DNA of 64,000 bases from Methylophilaceae bacterium (GCA_905339275.1 CAJPFK010000018.1:124001-188000), one strand, 5' to 3'. Positions 8,636 through 16,858 are shown, counted from the first letter of the stretch. Numbers and translations: made by a program. Notes: generated from the letters alone by a model not told the origin.

Positions 8636-11107
8636 TTACAATTTCCAGATATTTTCCGCATACTCGGCAATTGTGCGGTCACTGGAAAACTTGCCGACGC
8701 GCGCGACATTCAATATGGCCATGCTCGTCCATTTATCCTGGTTCTTGTAAAGCTCGCCTACCTCATCCTGTGTCTTGATATAGCTCTCGTAATCGGCAAG
8801 CAGCAGATATTGATCGCCCTTATGCAGCAGGTTATCGAAAATCTGGCGGTAGCGATCCGGCTGCTCAACAGAGAAAAAGCCACTGTCTATCATATCCAGC
8901 ACCTGCTTCAACTCCACATGCCCATGGTAAAAGTCCCATGGGTTGTAGCCGGCGGCCCTGGTCTCGGCCACCTGTTGTGTCGTCAATCCAAAAATAAAGA
9001 TGTTGTCGGCACCGACTTCCTCCTTGATTTCGACATTGGCGCCATCCAGCGTGCCTATCGTCAGTGCCCCGTTCAATGCCATCTTCATGTTGCCGGTACC
9101 CGAAGCCTCGGTACCTGCAGTTGAAATCTGTTCCGAAAGGTCGCTGCCGGGAAACAGAATTTCTGCCGCAGAAACTTCGTAATTTGGATAGAACACGACT
9201 TTGAGCTTATTACCGACGGCAGGGTCATCATTGATCACCGATGCCACATCGTTAATCAACCGGATGATCAGCTTTGCCATCAGGTAGCCCGGAGCGGCCT
9301 TGCCGCCGAAAATCACGGTGCGCGGGGTAACATCCGGCGCCTTGCCTGAACGGATGCGGTTATACAGCGTAATCACATGCAGCAGGTTCAGCAATTGGCG
9401 CTTGTACTCATGGATACGCTTGATCTGCACATCGAACAGGCTGGTTGGATCGACCTCGATGCCTGTCAGCTTTTTTATCTTGTTTGCCAGGCGCACCTTG
9501 TTTTCATACTTGACCTGGCGGAATGCCTTTTGAAATTTTGCATCGTTGGCGAGCGGTTCCAGTTTTCTCAGCAAATGGAGATCTTTCTGGAAACCCGTGC
9601 CGATCGTTTTCTCGATCAAGTCTGTCAACCCGGGATTGCACTGATTCAACCAGCGGCGCGGTGTGATGCCGTTGGTGACGTTGACGAGCTTGCCCGGATA
9701 GATGCGATTGAAATCAGCAAACAAGGTGGTTTTAAGCAACTCGCTGTGCAAAGCCGCAACGCCGTTAACGGTATGGCTGCCGACAACAGCCAGGTGCGCC
9801 ATGCGTACGCGCCTGCCATGGCTTTCGTCGATGATGGAGACCCGCGTCAGCAAATCGGTGTCGCCCGGGAACCTGTGGTTCACCATATGCAGGAATTCAT
9901 GATTGATCTGGAAGATGATCTGCAGATGGCGCGGCAGCAGCCTGCCGAGCAAATCTACCGACCATGTCTCCAGGGCTTCTGGCATCAGCGTATGGTTGGT
10001 ATAGGCAAAAATCTTCACCACCAGACCCCATGCTTTCACCCACGAAAGACGATGCACATCGACCAACTGATACATCATTTCCGCGACGGCAATCGCCGGA
10101 TGCGTGTCGTTCAGCTGAATGGCCACCTTGTCCGCAAGCTGTTCCCAGCCCTTGTGCGTGGCGAGGTAACGACGCAGGATGTCCTGAATGGAGGCAGACA
10201 CAAAGAAATACTGCTGCTTGAGGCGCAACTCCTTGCCCAGCTCGGAAGTATCGTTAGGGTAAAGAACCTTGGAAATATTCTCCGTGGCATTACGCTCTTC
10301 AACCGCTTTCTCGTAATTACCTTCGTTGAAATGGGAGAGGTCGAACTCCCTGGCCGCCTTGGCGGACCACAGGCGCAGGTTGTTCACGGTCTCGGTATCA
10401 TAACCGGGGATGGGTACATCATAAGCCATTGCCACGACCGGCTCGCAATCCACCCAGTGACACTCCACGCTGTTTCCTTCAGGAATCTCGAGCACATGGC
10501 CGTAGAATTTTACCGTGTAGGTGCTTTCGGGGCGCTGGAATTCCCAGATGTTGCCATAACGCAACCAGTTGTCAGGGTTTTCCACCTGCTGCCCATTGAT
10601 GATGGCCTGGCGGAACATTCCGTATTCATACCGTATGCCGTAGCCGGTACCGGGGATATCCATGGTCGCCATCGAATCCAGGAAACATGCAGCCAGGCGC
10701 CCCAGGCCGCCATTGCCTAGCGCCGCATCGTTCTCCATTTCCACCACGGCTTCCATGTTCTGGCCCAGCGCATGCAACCCTTCCCGAATCTCGGGCTCTA
10801 TGCCCAGGTTTAGTGCGGCATTCGAGAACATGCGCCCGATCAGGAACTCGAGCGAGAGGTAATAGACCCGTTTTGGGTCCTCTTCGAAATAGGATTCTGA
10901 AGTATGCACCCAGCGTTCAACCACATGGTCGCGGACAGTATTGGCCGCCGTGACATACCAGTCACGCGGCGTTGAAACCGCCTGCGTTTTAAAGGAGGTG
11001 TAACGCAAATGGTTCTCAAGCGCTTGAGTAACCGGTGTTTTTTCTGTTGCTACGGACGGCGTTGCTGGCTTTTGTGCACGAGGTTTTGGCGTGTTAGGCT
11101 TCGTCAT
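8636..11107 (-). CDS. glgP: Glycogen/alpha-glucan phosphorylase
   Basis: The protein has 823 residues, the full family length. It releases glucose-1-phosphate from alpha-1,4-glucans in the cytoplasm with pyridoxal phosphate. Diagnostic segments are LALGNGGLGRLAACFLDS-like near residue 130, NDTHPAIAVAEMM, VTNGITPRRWL, the phosphate/PLP site EASGTGNMKMALNGALTIG with the Schiff-base lysine (about residue 670) and GANVEIKEEVG. The first 30 residues are a Pro/Ala/Lys-rich extension. No other glycogen gene is in the window, so it is an orphan here. Confidence 0.96.
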   Translation of the reverse strand: MTKPNTPKPRAQKPATPSVATEKTPVTQALENHLRYTSFKTQAVSTPRDWYVTAANTVRDHVVERWVHTSESYFEEDPKRVYYLSLEFLIGRMFSNAALNLGIEPEIREGLHALGQNMEAVVEMENDAALGNGGLGRLAACFLDSMATMDIPGTGYGIRYEYGMFRQAIINGQQVENPDNWLRYGNIWEFQRPESTYTVKFYGHVLEIPEGNSVECHWVDCEPVVAMAYDVPIPGYDTETVNNLRLWSAKAAREFDLSHFNEGNYEKAVEERNATENISKVLYPNDTSELGKELRLKQQYFFVSASIQDILRRYLATHKGWEQLADKVAIQLNDTHPAIAVAEMMYQLVDVHRLSWVKAWGLVVKIFAYTNHTLMPEALETWSVDLLGRLLPRHLQIIFQINHEFLHMVNHRFPGDTDLLTRVSIIDESHGRRVRMAHLAVVGSHTVNGVAALHSELLKTTLFADFNRIYPGKLVNVTNGITPRRWLNQCNPGLTDLIEKTIGTGFQKDLHLLRKLEPLANDAKFQKAFRQVKYENKVRLANKIKKLTGIEVDPTSLFDVQIKRIHEYKRQLLNLLHVITLYNRIRSGKAPDVTPRTVIFGGKAAPGYLMAKLIIRLINDVASVINDDPAVGNKLKVVFYPNYEVSAAEILFPGSDLSEQISTAGTEASGTGNMKMALNGALTIGTLDGANVEIKEEVGADNIFIFGLTTQQVAETRAAGYNPWDFYHGHVELKQVLDMIDSGFFSVEQPDRYRQIFDNLLHKGDQYLLLADYESYIKTQDEVGELYKNQDKWTSMAILNVARVGKFSSDRTIAEYAENIWKL

Positions 11108-11306
11108 AATTAGGTTTCTTTCCGGATATGGCTCGGGTCATGCAGGTGAGCAATTAAAATTCCCGACCTGCAGCAAATCTTCACTGGTCAGATCTGATTA
11201 TAAACTAGCAAGAAGCGTACTAGAGGTTGTTCACACGAAATTCACAAAGTTGGAGGGCAAATCCGGCATTGCCGCCGGGTGCATGCCGTGTCGAAGCTGG
11301 AAGCCG

Positions 11307-12377
11307 TTATGCCCCGGAACTGCGCACATCATCGAGGCACGTGCAGCCGCACAGCGCCATGGTCATTTCCAGTTCGTCGCGCATCAGGCGCACCACATGA
11401 GCAACGCCGAGAGCGCCGCAGGTGGCAAGTCCCCAGATGTAAGGGCGGCCGACCATCACGGCGCACGCTCCTGATTCAAGCGCCTTGAAGGCATGGCGTC
11501 CGTTGCGGATGCCGCTATCAAACAAGACCTTGCCGCGGCCGGCAACCGCCTCGATGATGTCCGGCAAAACGACCAGGCTGGCTGGCGCGCCATCAAGCAC
11601 GCGCCCCCCGTGGTTGGAGACGACAACGCCTTCGCATCCCAGTGTCATCGCCCTGGATGCGTCTTCAGGATGCAGCAGGCCTTTCACCAATAACGGCATA
11701 TCAAGTTGGTCCCGCAACCAGGCCAGGTCTTCCCAGGTTGGCGCCTGCGTCATCCAGCCGTCGAACACCATGCTCTGGCCGGATAAAAGCGGCGGCATGG
11801 GGATTGCCGGCTCAAGATTGGCCGCGCTGATGCCGGACGGCAATGCCATCACGGCCTGTTTAACCGGCGCATCCACTGTCAGCATCATCACGCTGTAGCC
11901 TGCGGCAATCGCACGCTGCACCAGCTTCAGGGTACGCGGGCGGTCTCCTTGCCAGTAAATCTGGAACCACAGCGGTTGCCCGGCTGCTTCGATAATCTCC
12001 TCCAGCCCCTGGCTGGCGAGGCTGCTCACCACCATCTGCCCGCCCTGGGCAGCGGCGGCCATCGCACTCGCCTGCTCGCCATCGGGATGAAACAAACGCT
12101 GGTAAGCCACTGGCGCCAGCAGCAGTGGATGATCGAACGTTTGGCCGAACAACTGCAACCGGGTGTGGCCGCCGCGTACGTTTGCAAGCGGCCGCGGTAT
12201 CAGGCAGGCCTGTTCGAATGCAGTTGCATTGGCTTTCAGGCTCAATCCCTGGCCGCTGCCCTCGTCCAGGTAGCGCCAGACCTGGGATTCCAGACGATCC
12301 CGGGCAAAGGGCTGGTAGTCGGACGCAGCCTGTATGCCTTGCGGAGTCGCGCTGAGCCTGGCCTGTAACGCGCTCAT
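11307..12377 (-). CDS. FMN-dependent alpha-hydroxy-acid dehydrogenase/oxidase
   Basis: The protein has 356 residues of the lactate oxidase/LldD/glycolate oxidase family, which oxidises L-2-hydroxyacids with FMN in a TIM barrel. Visible are the FMN segment LLLAPVAYQRLFHPDGE, the catalytic lysine in PLLVKGLLHPEDA, the catalytic His/Arg in SNHGGRVLDG and the phosphate site DSGIRNGRHAFKALESGA plus VGRPYIWGLA. The start overlaps the stop of the upstream hydroxylase gene (ATGA), so the two are translationally coupled. The substrate cannot be told from sequence alone. Confidence 0.85.
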   Translation of the reverse strand: MSALQARLSATPQGIQAASDYQPFARDRLESQVWRYLDEGSGQGLSLKANATAFEQACLIPRPLANVRGGHTRLQLFGQTFDHPLLLAPVAYQRLFHPDGEQASAMAAAAQGGQMVVSSLASQGLEEIIEAAGQPLWFQIYWQGDRPRTLKLVQRAIAAGYSVMMLTVDAPVKQAVMALPSGISAANLEPAIPMPPLLSGQSMVFDGWMTQAPTWEDLAWLRDQLDMPLLVKGLLHPEDASRAMTLGCEGVVVSNHGGRVLDGAPASLVVLPDIIEAVAGRGKVLFDSGIRNGRHAFKALESGACAVMVGRPYIWGLATCGALGVAHVVRLMRDELEMTMALCGCTCLDDVRSSGA

Positions 12378-13054
12378 TCCGCCCAGCGCCGCAACAGGTT
12401 ATGGTAAACGCCGGTCAGTTGTACAACGGCTTCCGTTTCACCTATCGATTGCCGCAACTGCAGCAGGGCCATGTCCATTTCGTAAAGCATGCGGCGTTGC
12501 GCAGGGTCGCGCACCATGCTCTGGATGAACATGAAACAGGCCACCCGCGCGCCCTTTGTTACCGGGCTGACCTGATGCACCGAGGAAGACGGATAAACCA
12601 CCATGCTGCCCGCCTTGAGCTTAAGCCCGTGCCGGCCGAAGGTATCGTCGATCACGAGTTCGCCGCCTTCGTATTCATCGGGCTCGGACAGGAACAGGGT
12701 CGCCGACACATCGGCACGCACATAGCCGCTGCCATCCGGCATCATGCGCATGGCATTGTCGACATGAAATCCGTAATGGTTGGCTTCACCGCTGTAGCGG
12801 TTGAAAAATGGCGGCAATATCCTGGAAGGCAAGGCTGCGGTGAAAAACAGGGGACTGCGATTGAGCGCCCCCAATACAAGACGCCTAAGTGCCATGACCT
12901 GCGGTGCATTCTCGGGAAGCTGCTGGTTGTTCTTGACCAGGGCAGCCTGCGTGCCGGCCGTCACCCTGCCATCCACCCACTCGGACTGCGCCAGCAATCG
13001 GCGCATTTCAGCGAGCTCTTCGGCATTGAGCAAATCCGGTACTTGCAACAACAT
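12374..13054 (-). CDS. PiuC/YbiX-type Fe(II)/2-oxoglutarate hydroxylase
   Basis: The protein has 226 residues, the normal length of the PKHD-type hydroxylases. These enzymes use Fe(II) and 2-oxoglutarate and are usually found beside TonB-dependent iron uptake genes. The iron ligands are the HVD motif (GFHVDNAMRM) and the distal His in SSSVHQVSP, with the 2-oxoglutarate arginine in GARVACFMF. The start has an AGGAAAA ribosome site. It lies 217 bases beyond exbD on the same strand; that gap shows no clear terminator or Fur site, so read-through from the tonB operon is possible. Confidence 0.88.
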   Translation of the reverse strand: MLLQVPDLLNAEELAEMRRLLAQSEWVDGRVTAGTQAALVKNNQQLPENAPQVMALRRLVLGALNRSPLFFTAALPSRILPPFFNRYSGEANHYGFHVDNAMRMMPDGSGYVRADVSATLFLSEPDEYEGGELVIDDTFGRHGLKLKAGSMVVYPSSSVHQVSPVTKGARVACFMFIQSMVRDPAQRRMLYEMDMALLQLRQSIGETEAVVQLTGVYHNLLRRWAE

Positions 13055-13270
13055 CAGGTTTTTTCCTCGATCAGGGTTTCAGTTCAGTCGCCATGATAAC
13101 GGTTCTGCGATTCCCTGGCATGACCAACGCTTCATTATCGTACTTACGTAGGCATTCATATGACTTGCGGGAATCACGCGCCGGCATCCGGGTCGATCAG
13201 AATCGAGGGCGGAGTTTCATCTGAGGGGGGCCCGGCTCGCCGGCAGTGAGCGTCGGCAATAAAACGCAGG

Positions 13271-13696
13271 TTACTGCGCTCCCGGCTGGCTGACAAAGCC
13301 CAGCTTCTGGATACCGGCGTTCTGCGCATCGGCCATGACTTCTGCCAGCAACTGATAGCGGGTTTGCTTGTCGGCCCGGATATGCAGTTCCGGCTGCGGC
13401 TCCTGCGCAGCGGCCCGCCGCAGCTTCACAACCAGTTCGCCCTGCACCATGGGCACATCATTCCAGTACATGCGCCCGACCTCATCGATCGCAATCGAAA
13501 TCACTTCAGGTTTTTCCGGCAAAGGCTGGCTGCTGGCCTGGGGCAGGTCGATCTTCACCGCGTGTGTCAGCAACGGCGCGGTAATGATGAATATCACCAG
13601 CAATACCAACATGACGTCAATCAGCGGAATCATGTTGATTTCATTCATGGGCGCCGTGTGGCCGCCCGAGCTGAAACCATGCCCCGAGCCTATCAT
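13271..13696 (-). CDS. exbD: ExbD biopolymer transport protein
   Basis: The protein has 141 residues with a single N-terminal membrane anchor (about 20-42) containing the essential aspartate in IPLIDVMLVLLVIFIITAPLL and a periplasmic domain (LHIRADKQTRYQLLAEVMADAQNAG). With ExbB it uses the proton gradient to energise TonB. The start overlaps the exbB stop by four bases. Confidence 0.94.
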   Translation of the reverse strand: MIGSGHGFSSGGHTAPMNEINMIPLIDVMLVLLVIFIITAPLLTHAVKIDLPQASSQPLPEKPEVISIAIDEVGRMYWNDVPMVQGELVVKLRRAAAQEPQPELHIRADKQTRYQLLAEVMADAQNAGIQKLGFVSQPGAQ

Positions 13697-14451
13697 GCCG
13701 GAACCTCCTGCAGATGGGCCACCGGCTTGGTGCCAGTTGCAGGTGCTTGCTGCAAACCTGATTGTTGGGAGTCTTTCAGCGCAACGCCTGTCGTCAGCAG
13801 GACATGGACGTCCTGGGCAAAGGATTCTGTTTCGGCGAGCAGGTTACGATTCATCCTGACGAAGGCGTTATAGGCAAGCACCGCGGGAATCGCCACAGCC
13901 AGGCCCAGCGCGGTCATGATCAGCGCCTCGCCGACCGGGCCGGCCACTTTATCCAGGGTTGCCTGGCCGCTCAGGCTGATGCTGGCAAGCGCATGGTAAA
14001 TACCCCAGACCGTGCCGAACAAGCCGACGAAAGGCGCGATACTGCCGACCGAAGCCAGTACGGTAAGCCCTCGTTCCATTTGCGCAGAAGCCTGCCCCAT
14101 CACCTTGCGCATGCTGCGCGCGATGAACTCGTCCTGGTTGCATATCTCGCCCGATTGCTGCGGCACGTGCCGCTGATAATGCTCAGAAGCCCTGATTGCC
14201 TGCATCACCAGCGTGGATGCCGGGCTACTTTCGTTTTTTTTATCGACAACCGCATGTATCGTGGCAGCCTGCCAAAAGCGCCGGATGTAAGCGCTGGACG
14301 CCTTACGCAACTTGAACGCCTGGTAGGCCTTGACAACGATCAGGTACCAGCTTGTAACCGACATCAGCAGGAGCGCCGCGGCGACCGCCATCGAGACCAA
14401 GCCGCCTTCGGTAATAAATTGCAGGCTGTTGAATTCATATCCGCTATTCAT
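13693..14451 (-). CDS. exbB: ExbB/TolQ-family proton channel protein
   Basis: The protein has 252 residues with three membrane segments: about 18-40, then two around LASVGSIAPFVGLFGTVWGIYHAL and IMTALGLAVAIPAVLAYN, the MotA/TolQ/ExbB signature. Its position between tonB and exbD identifies it as ExbB rather than TolQ. A strong GGAAGGAAAC ribosome site precedes the ATG. The long Ser/Ala/Pro-rich tail after residue 225 is not conserved in the family. Confidence 0.93.
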   Translation of the reverse strand: MNSGYEFNSLQFITEGGLVSMAVAAALLLMSVTSWYLIVVKAYQAFKLRKASSAYIRRFWQAATIHAVVDKKNESSPASTLVMQAIRASEHYQRHVPQQSGEICNQDEFIARSMRKVMGQASAQMERGLTVLASVGSIAPFVGLFGTVWGIYHALASISLSGQATLDKVAGPVGEALIMTALGLAVAIPAVLAYNAFVRMNRNLLAETESFAQDVHVLLTTGVALKDSQQSGLQQAPATGTKPVAHLQEVPA

Positions 14452-14475
14452 GATGTTTCCTTCCGTATTGAATCC

Positions 14476-15306
14476 TTAACCATTCAGCGTGAATTGAATC
14501 GGCACGATCACATACGCACTAATGGGCTGATTATTTCGCTTGGCAGGGATGAAGCGCCACTTCTTCACGGCATCCAATGCCGCCTTGTCGAGCCTGGACG
14601 AGCCGCTGCCGGTTTCGATCTCCACATGCGCCGCATCGCCGTTCCTAGTCACCAGGACACGCAGCATTACGCGCCCTTCTTCACCAATACGGCGGGACAG
14701 CGGCGGATAGGTCGGCGGCGGATTATGCAAATAGGCGGCGCCAAACTTTGGCGGTTCTATGATATCCGCAACCACGGGCTCCTCTTCTTTTGCGACCACA
14801 GGCGCAGGAACAGGTTCTGCCTGGACAGCGGGAGCAGGCTCCGCCGCCGCGACAGGTTCGGAACTTGGAATCACGGGCTCAGGGGCGGCTTCCGCCTGTT
14901 CCGGGATCGGGGTCGGCTCCACCACTTTCTTAACCGGTTTCTGTTTCTTCACCACCGGCTTCGGTTCCGGCGCGGGAACGATTTCCACCAGTTCCGGCAC
15001 CGGGTCAGGCGCCGGTTCGCTCACCAGGCTCACCATCATGGCGGCAGGCTCCGGTACCTGGATTTCTGCGTTCTCGAGCGGATTGAGCAACAGCAAGCCA
15101 AACAACACCAGGGCATGTGCGATGATGACCAGCGTCAATACCCCGGCAGAGAAAGACGACCCGCCTGCCCGGGATGCAGCGCCATCGGGCTGATTGATGA
15201 CGTCGTTGGCGGCCGGCATAGTTATGACGAGCCGCCTTTGCCCGGGATGTTGAAGCCCCGGTTGTTGACTGATGAGCCGCTGCGACAGGTTTAGTTCAAT
15301 GGACAT
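14476..15306 (-). CDS. tonB: TonB energy transducer
   Basis: From the ATG at 15306 the protein has 276 residues; the next ATG (15219) would give 247, and both have weak ribosome sites. There is an N-terminal membrane anchor (VLTLVIIAHALVLFGLLLL), a long Pro/Glu/Lys-rich rod (EPKPVVKKQKPVKKVVEPTP and similar) and a C-terminal TonB domain (PPTYPPLSRRIGEEGRVMLRVLV ... GSSRLDKAALDAVKKWRFIPA). It links the inner membrane ExbBD motor to outer membrane siderophore or heme receptors. The 15306 start overlaps the end of the upstream small gene by 11 bases. Confidence 0.93.
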   Translation of the reverse strand: MSIELNLSQRLISQQPGLQHPGQRRLVITMPAANDVINQPDGAASRAGGSSFSAGVLTLVIIAHALVLFGLLLLNPLENAEIQVPEPAAMMVSLVSEPAPDPVPELVEIVPAPEPKPVVKKQKPVKKVVEPTPIPEQAEAAPEPVIPSSEPVAAAEPAPAVQAEPVPAPVVAKEEEPVVADIIEPPKFGAAYLHNPPPTYPPLSRRIGEEGRVMLRVLVTRNGDAAHVEIETGSGSSRLDKAALDAVKKWRFIPAKRNNQPISAYVIVPIQFTLNG

Positions 15307-15532
15307 GCTGGCTGCCGACCTCGCGCTCATAGTCCGCCCTGGCTGCATTGAAGGCGGCCAGTTTTGCCGCGGCTTCCTGCAGCACGTCAGCCAGAGTGTT
15401 GAATGCATGAACTTCAAGACGCAGGCTCAGCGCGCCGACCTCAATCTCTGCGACACGGCAATCCTCGCAATAGGAAACACGACATCCATCGCTACCGGAT
15501 AACACGATACGCTTACAGGGGGTCGTATTCAC
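15296..15532 (-). CDS. Small four-cysteine protein of unknown function in the hemP-tonB operon
   Basis: The protein has 78 residues and a GTG start at 15532 with an AAGGA ribosome site seven bases upstream. It has four cysteines in the first 25 residues, three of them as C-x4-C-x2-C (C17, C22, C25), followed by a helical half (TLADVLQEAAAKLAAFNAARADYEREV). The cysteines suggest a metal or redox site. The position between hemP and tonB points to a role in iron or heme handling. I do not recognise the family. Confidence 0.7.
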   Translation of the reverse strand: MNTTPCKRIVLSGSDGCRVSYCEDCRVAEIEVGALSLRLEVHAFNTLADVLQEAAAKLAAFNAARADYEREVGSQHVH

Positions 15533-15547
15533 GATTTTTCCTTCGCT

Positions 15548-15733
15548 CTATTTGGTCAGGATCAGCTTGTCTTGACTGGTCAGGCGCAAGCGATATTCCA
15601 CACCGCCATGCTCTATGACAATTTCGCGCGTGCCGGCGAACAGGGATTTACTTGTCCAGCGCAAAACGCCTGCTGACTGCTTTTCCAGCAGGGCAGGTTT
15701 TGCTTCCACGACAGTCGGCGATTGCTTATTCAT
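15548..15733 (-). CDS. hemP: HemP/HmuP hemin uptake regulator protein
   Basis: The protein has 61 residues. The C-terminal half matches HemP: WTSKSLFAGTREIVIEHGGVEYRLRLTSQDKLILTK, ending in the usual LILTK. HemP proteins are small cytoplasmic proteins linked to heme receptor expression. The ATG at 15733 has no ribosome site and lies only about two to three bases after the predicted transcription start, so the message may be nearly leaderless. Confidence 0.9.
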   Translation of the reverse strand: MNKQSPTVVEAKPALLEKQSAGVLRWTSKSLFAGTREIVIEHGGVEYRLRLTSQDKLILTK

Positions 15734-15734
15734 T

Positions 15735-15770
15735 GGAATGAATGATAATAATTCTCATTTAATTAGTCAA
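15735..15770 (-). promoter_or_regulatory. Fur-type operator and promoter of the hemP-tonB operon
   Basis: Read on the minus strand, TTGACT (15770-15765) and TATCAT (15747-15742) are spaced by 17 bases, a good sigma-70 promoter. The 17-base palindrome ATGATAATAATTCTCAT (plus strand, 15742-15758) overlaps the -10 and fills most of the spacer. It resembles the Fur box (repeats of GATAAT). Binding of iron-loaded Fur would block the polymerase. The call rests on the match and on the iron-uptake genes behind it. Confidence 0.82.
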
Positions 15771-15782
15771 GTAATTGTTTAT

Positions 15783-15810
15783 CAAAAAAAAGGTCGTCCT
15801 AAGACGACCG
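15783..15810 (-). terminator. Rho-independent terminator after the S4 paralog
   Basis: On the minus strand GGTCGTC/GACGACC (15809-15803 with 15798-15792) with a TTAG loop is followed by a run of seven or eight T. It ends the transcript carrying the 93-residue protein and the S4 paralog, just upstream of the hemP promoter. Confidence 0.88.
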
Positions 15811-15865
15811 AGGTGAGGAGAGCTTGTATTTCTGGCCGGGCATTCATGACCCGGCGGTATTCTGT

Positions 15866-16483
15866 TTATATTCGATTGGCGTAATACTCGACGACTTGTT
15901 GCACATCCACAGGGAACGGCACATCTTCAGCCGCAGGCAAATGCGCGATTTTTCCGGTTTTACTGGATTCATCCCAAGCCAGCCATTCCGGCCTGGTCAA
16001 CGGCATGTCCTTAAGCGTCTCCAGCACGACAGGCAGATTGGCGCTCTCGGCCTTGATGGCTATTTCATCCCCCACTTTCAAACGGATGGAGGGAATATTG
16101 ACCAGCTTGCCGTTGAGCTTGACATGCCTGTGCGAAACCAGTTGCCTTGCCGCCGGAATCGTCGGCGCCAATCCGGCGCGGAACACGACATTATCCAGAC
16201 GACGCTCCAGCAACTGCAGCAGGGTCTCGCCGGTCGGCGCGTTGCCTTTTCTTGCATCCAGCATCAACCGGCGCAACTGGCGCTCGGAAAGACCGTAGTT
16301 AAAACGCAGTTTCTGCTTTTCCTGCAACTTGACGCCAAAATCCGATTTCCTGCGGCGCACGGCTTTCGCCCCATGCTGCCCGGGCGGTGTTGGCCTGCTT
16401 TCTATGGATTTGCGTGACAAACCGGGCAGGTCAATACCAAGGGAACGCATCACTTTCAATCGTGATCCAGTAAAACGCGACAT
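15866..16483 (-). CDS. Ribosomal protein S4 paralog (RpsD family), iron-regulated location
   Basis: The protein has 205 residues, full S4 length: N-terminal region with the PGQHG signature, LREKQK-like LQEKQKLRFNYG, and the S4 RNA-binding domain ERRLDNVVFRAGLAPTIPAARQLVSHRHVKLNG. It contains no cysteine. The normal rpsD gene sits in the alpha operon beside rpsK and rpoA; this copy sits alone behind a Fur-type promoter, after a 93-residue unknown gene 32 bases upstream, with its own CAGGAG ribosome site and terminator. It is therefore most likely a second, conditionally expressed S4 copy. Whether it enters ribosomes or has another RNA-binding role is unknown. Confidence 0.88.
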   Translation of the reverse strand: MSRFTGSRLKVMRSLGIDLPGLSRKSIESRPTPPGQHGAKAVRRRKSDFGVKLQEKQKLRFNYGLSERQLRRLMLDARKGNAPTGETLLQLLERRLDNVVFRAGLAPTIPAARQLVSHRHVKLNGKLVNIPSIRLKVGDEIAIKAESANLPVVLETLKDMPLTRPEWLAWDESSKTGKIAHLPAAEDVPFPVDVQQVVEYYANRI

Positions 16484-16515
16484 GAATACTCCTGTATTTT
16501 TTTAATGTATTTCGA

Positions 16516-16797
16516 TTAGTGCAAATTCGGGCTGGCCGGAATCACGCGGCTCATCTCATTCGTCTGTTCAAACAGCACATCATCCCATTGCCTGACCAGG
16601 CGCTTTGCCACTTCAACCACCAGCTTGGATTCGGCATACTGCGGCGCCGTCAGCTTGTGCGCCAGGCTTGCTGCCAACCTGGCAAGCTCCATCGAAGGGT
16701 TGCTGGCATATTGCGTCGCCACGCAGCAAAGCGACGCCATCACTGCGCTCGCATCCGGCAGGTCCGGATCGTATTTCGCTTCAGGATGCTGGTTCAT
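16516..16797 (-). CDS. Hypothetical protein, first gene of a Fur-regulated transcript
   Basis: The protein has 93 residues from the ATG at 16797 with a GAGG ribosome site. It is predicted soluble and mostly helical (MELARLAASLAHKLTAPQYAESKLVVEVAKRLVRQWDDVLF) with a CC pair at residues 24-25. I do not recognise it. It is the first gene after the strong Fur-type promoter at 16819-16854 and runs into the S4 paralog, so it is probably made under iron limitation. Confidence 0.65.
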   Translation of the reverse strand: MNQHPEAKYDPDLPDASAVMASLCCVATQYASNPSMELARLAASLAHKLTAPQYAESKLVVEVAKRLVRQWDDVLFEQTNEMSRVIPASPNLH

Positions 16798-16818
16798 ACA
16801 GGCGCCTCATTGTTTATT

Positions 16819-16854
16819 TATGATAATGATAATAATTCTCATTTATATTGTCAA
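16819..16854 (-). promoter_or_regulatory. Fur-type operator and promoter of the S4-paralog transcript
   Basis: On the minus strand a perfect -35 TTGACA (16854-16849) and TATCAT (16831-16826) are 17 bases apart. The same 17-base palindrome as at hemP, ATGATAATAATTCTCAT (plus strand 16826-16842), sits in the promoter. A further GATAAT repeat directly beside it (16822-16827) extends the site, so this may be the stronger Fur operator of the two. Confidence 0.83.
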
Positions 16855-16858
16855 CAAT

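Noticed and set aside
13762-15294. A 510-codon plus-strand frame opposite exbB and tonB
   Set aside because: It is antisense to the repetitive Pro/Glu/Lys region of tonB; the Arg/His-rich product is an artefact of GC-rich codons.
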